A stretch of 64,000 bases of DNA from Aquimarina amphilecti. Lineage in GTDB: Bacteria > Bacteroidota > Bacteroidia > Flavobacteriales > Flavobacteriaceae. The stretch lies in contig NZ_FOAB01000004.1 of assembly GCF_900109375.1 (NCBI RefSeq), forward strand, positions 582,565 to 646,564. Reading direction: 5' to 3'. Position 1 is the stretch's first letter. Each line of letters starts with the position of its first letter. A program made the position numbers and the translations under genes. Positions 63,277 through 64,000 of the stretch are shown here, in pieces. The notes beneath the pieces were generated by a model, which was not told where the DNA came from, made no database searches, and saw nothing but the letters and a program-made list of their open reading frames with translations.

Positions 63277-63873
63277 GTTTTCTTTCGTATTAATTTTTTT
63301 ATCTAGCAATTCCGATTTAACATCAGATTTATAATTAGTAGGTAGAATGAAAATTTTCCGTCCAGCCGACCAAGCCTCAATATTTAATACTCCATATTCC
63401 TTATTGAAAAGAAATGAACCATTCCAATCGGTTGGTGGTTCTACTGCGTCATATAAATCAAATGCTATATTTGAGATTTCTGTATTCAGATACTTATTCT
63501 GTTTAATAATCTTGTGTTTTTCTCCGACTATATAAATAGATTTATCGTGTTTTACGTATTGAGTAAATCCGTAATTATCAAGTGTATCTTTTATATCAAA
63601 AAGTCGGAATGTTATTGTTGAATCTCGTTCTGTTTTCCGCAATATCATATTAACTTTTCTTTTCAGCACATAATCTTCCCAATTTAGAGTATCAAGTCCG
63701 TAAGAGTATAAAGTTCGTTTCTGATTTGATTCCGCTGTTATTGTTTTTTGTTTTTCAAAATACTCAGCATCCGTTTTCGTTCCCATTATAGAAATTCCAA
63801 AAACGGTTAGCCCAACAAAGCCTACAACTCCAATTGTAACTAAAATCAATAATATGTTGACTGTTTTTTTCAA
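63268..63873 (-). CDS. Membrane-anchored protein of unknown function (cassette gene)
   Basis: A 201-residue protein with one N-terminal transmembrane segment (NILLILVTIGVVGFVGLTVFG) and a soluble remainder (AFDLYDAVEPPTDWNGSFLF, WSAGRKIFILPTNYKSD). The start is TTG at 63873, four bases from the core. The stop TAA is part of the core GTTATCTCTC, which pairs exactly with GAGAGATAAC at 63877. Confidence 0.72.
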   Translation of the reverse strand: MKKTVNILLILVTIGVVGFVGLTVFGISIMGTKTDAEYFEKQKTITAESNQKRTLYSYGLDTLNWEDYVLKRKVNMILRKTERDSTITFRLFDIKDTLDNYGFTQYVKHDKSIYIVGEKHKIIKQNKYLNTEISNIAFDLYDAVEPPTDWNGSFLFNKEYGVLNIEAWSAGRKIFILPTNYKSDVKSELLDKKINTKENER

Positions 63874-63876
63874 AAT

Positions 63877-64000
63877 GAGAGATAACGGTTAATGTATGGT
63901 TTGTCGCGGGCAAGCACAAAACTTTAATTCCGCAATAACCCAAATATAGTAAACGAGCGTGAAATTCCGTTAGGAATTTCCGCCGCTATGAACTCATACA
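63877..64000 (-). repeat. attC site, family E, cut by the window end
   Basis: Core GAGAGATAAC at 63877-63886; the site continues with GTTAATGTATGGTTTGTCGC and the GAAATTCCgttaGGAATTTC hairpin to the end of the window. The second core is missing because the window stops; the array continues beyond it. Confidence 0.9.

Larger units (their letters stand above)
40075..64000 (-). mobile_element. Integron-like gene-cassette array (about 25 cassettes, both ends not fully bounded)
   Basis: Between 40.07 kb and the end of the window every gene is on the minus strand, and successive genes or gene pairs are separated by a structured site with AAC and GTT cores. Nineteen cassettes have flanking cores that are perfect reverse complements over 8-10 bases, and four more match at 7-9 of 10. 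This is how cassettes look after integrase recombination between attC sites at G^TT. No integrase gene is in view; by the gene direction it would lie beyond 64000. The low boundary is blurred by decayed sites reaching down to about 17-30 kb. Confidence 0.9.

Noticed and set aside
43138..63886. Miniature transposons (MITEs) between genes
   Set aside because: The matched inverted ends enclose the genes rather than the repeats, differ for every gene, and no target-site duplications are seen.
40561..64000. CRISPR array
   Set aside because: The repeats are 70-220 bp, belong to several families, and the spacers are full genes; there is no short constant repeat.
1..64000. tRNA, rRNA, insertion sequences, prophage genes, integrase
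   Set aside because: None could be recognised by eye on either strand; in particular there is no tyrosine recombinase in the window.

Overview
The window is AT-rich DNA from a member of the Bacteroidota, most likely a marine flavobacterium. Supporting this are the low GC content, the many lipoprotein and SPI-type signal peptides typical of the group, the paired gltB-gltD genes, BlaR1/BlaI-type regulation, DUF1801, DUF2200, SPW and YHYH proteins, and near absence of Shine-Dalgarno sequences. No rRNA, tRNA, CRISPR array, insertion sequence or replication origin was recognised.

Positions 1-14.9 kb look like ordinary chromosome with genes on both strands. They hold the end of gltB and all of gltD (glutamate synthase), and a BlaI repressor with a BlaR1-like M56 peptidase carrying a 29-residue tandem-repeat domain. 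They also hold a PLP dehydratase, a spermidine-synthase-like protein, and an ECF sigma/anti-sigma pair divergent from a fasciclin gene. An AraC regulator with two DNA-binding domains, a SnoaL/YHS/SPW cluster and a methyltransferase follow. Positions 15-38 kb are a run of unrelated genes that are all on the minus strand. They include hydrolases, GNAT, Nudix, AraC, Crp and HxlR regulators, ribB, and small conserved unknowns. From about 17 kb, and clearly from 29.8 kb, decayed copies of the repeats described next lie between them.

Positions 40-64 kb are the remarkable part: a gene-cassette array with the architecture of a chromosomal integron. About 25 cassettes, nearly all with one gene (three have two, one has no clear gene), lie head to tail on the minus strand. 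Between successive genes there is one structured repeat belonging to a handful of length families (about 73, 140, 177 and 199 bp). Each repeat ends in AAC...GTT core sites. The bases next to the cores are specific to the cassette, not to the repeat: the GTTNNNNNNN just after a gene's stop is the exact reverse complement of the NNNNNNNAAC just before its start. Nineteen cassettes match perfectly over 8-10 bases. This is the signature expected of attC sites recombined at G^TT, with R' at the 5' end of a cassette pairing with R'' at its 3' end. Repeats are sharp at high coordinates and progressively degraded at low coordinates. That fits cassette insertion at an attI site beyond position 64000, where an integrase gene would be expected; none is in the window.

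The cassette cargo is mostly secreted proteins, lipoproteins and small unknowns. A few resemble known types: a SUKH-like immunity protein, DUF4262, an HNH-type zinc protein, a YwqK/MORN-like protein, DUF6174- and DUF6794-like lipoproteins, an esterase, a serine hydrolase with a membrane AraC regulator, and a GNAT acetyltransferase. Several coding regions end inside the attC core or read into the attC itself, so the attC supplies the protein's C-terminus.
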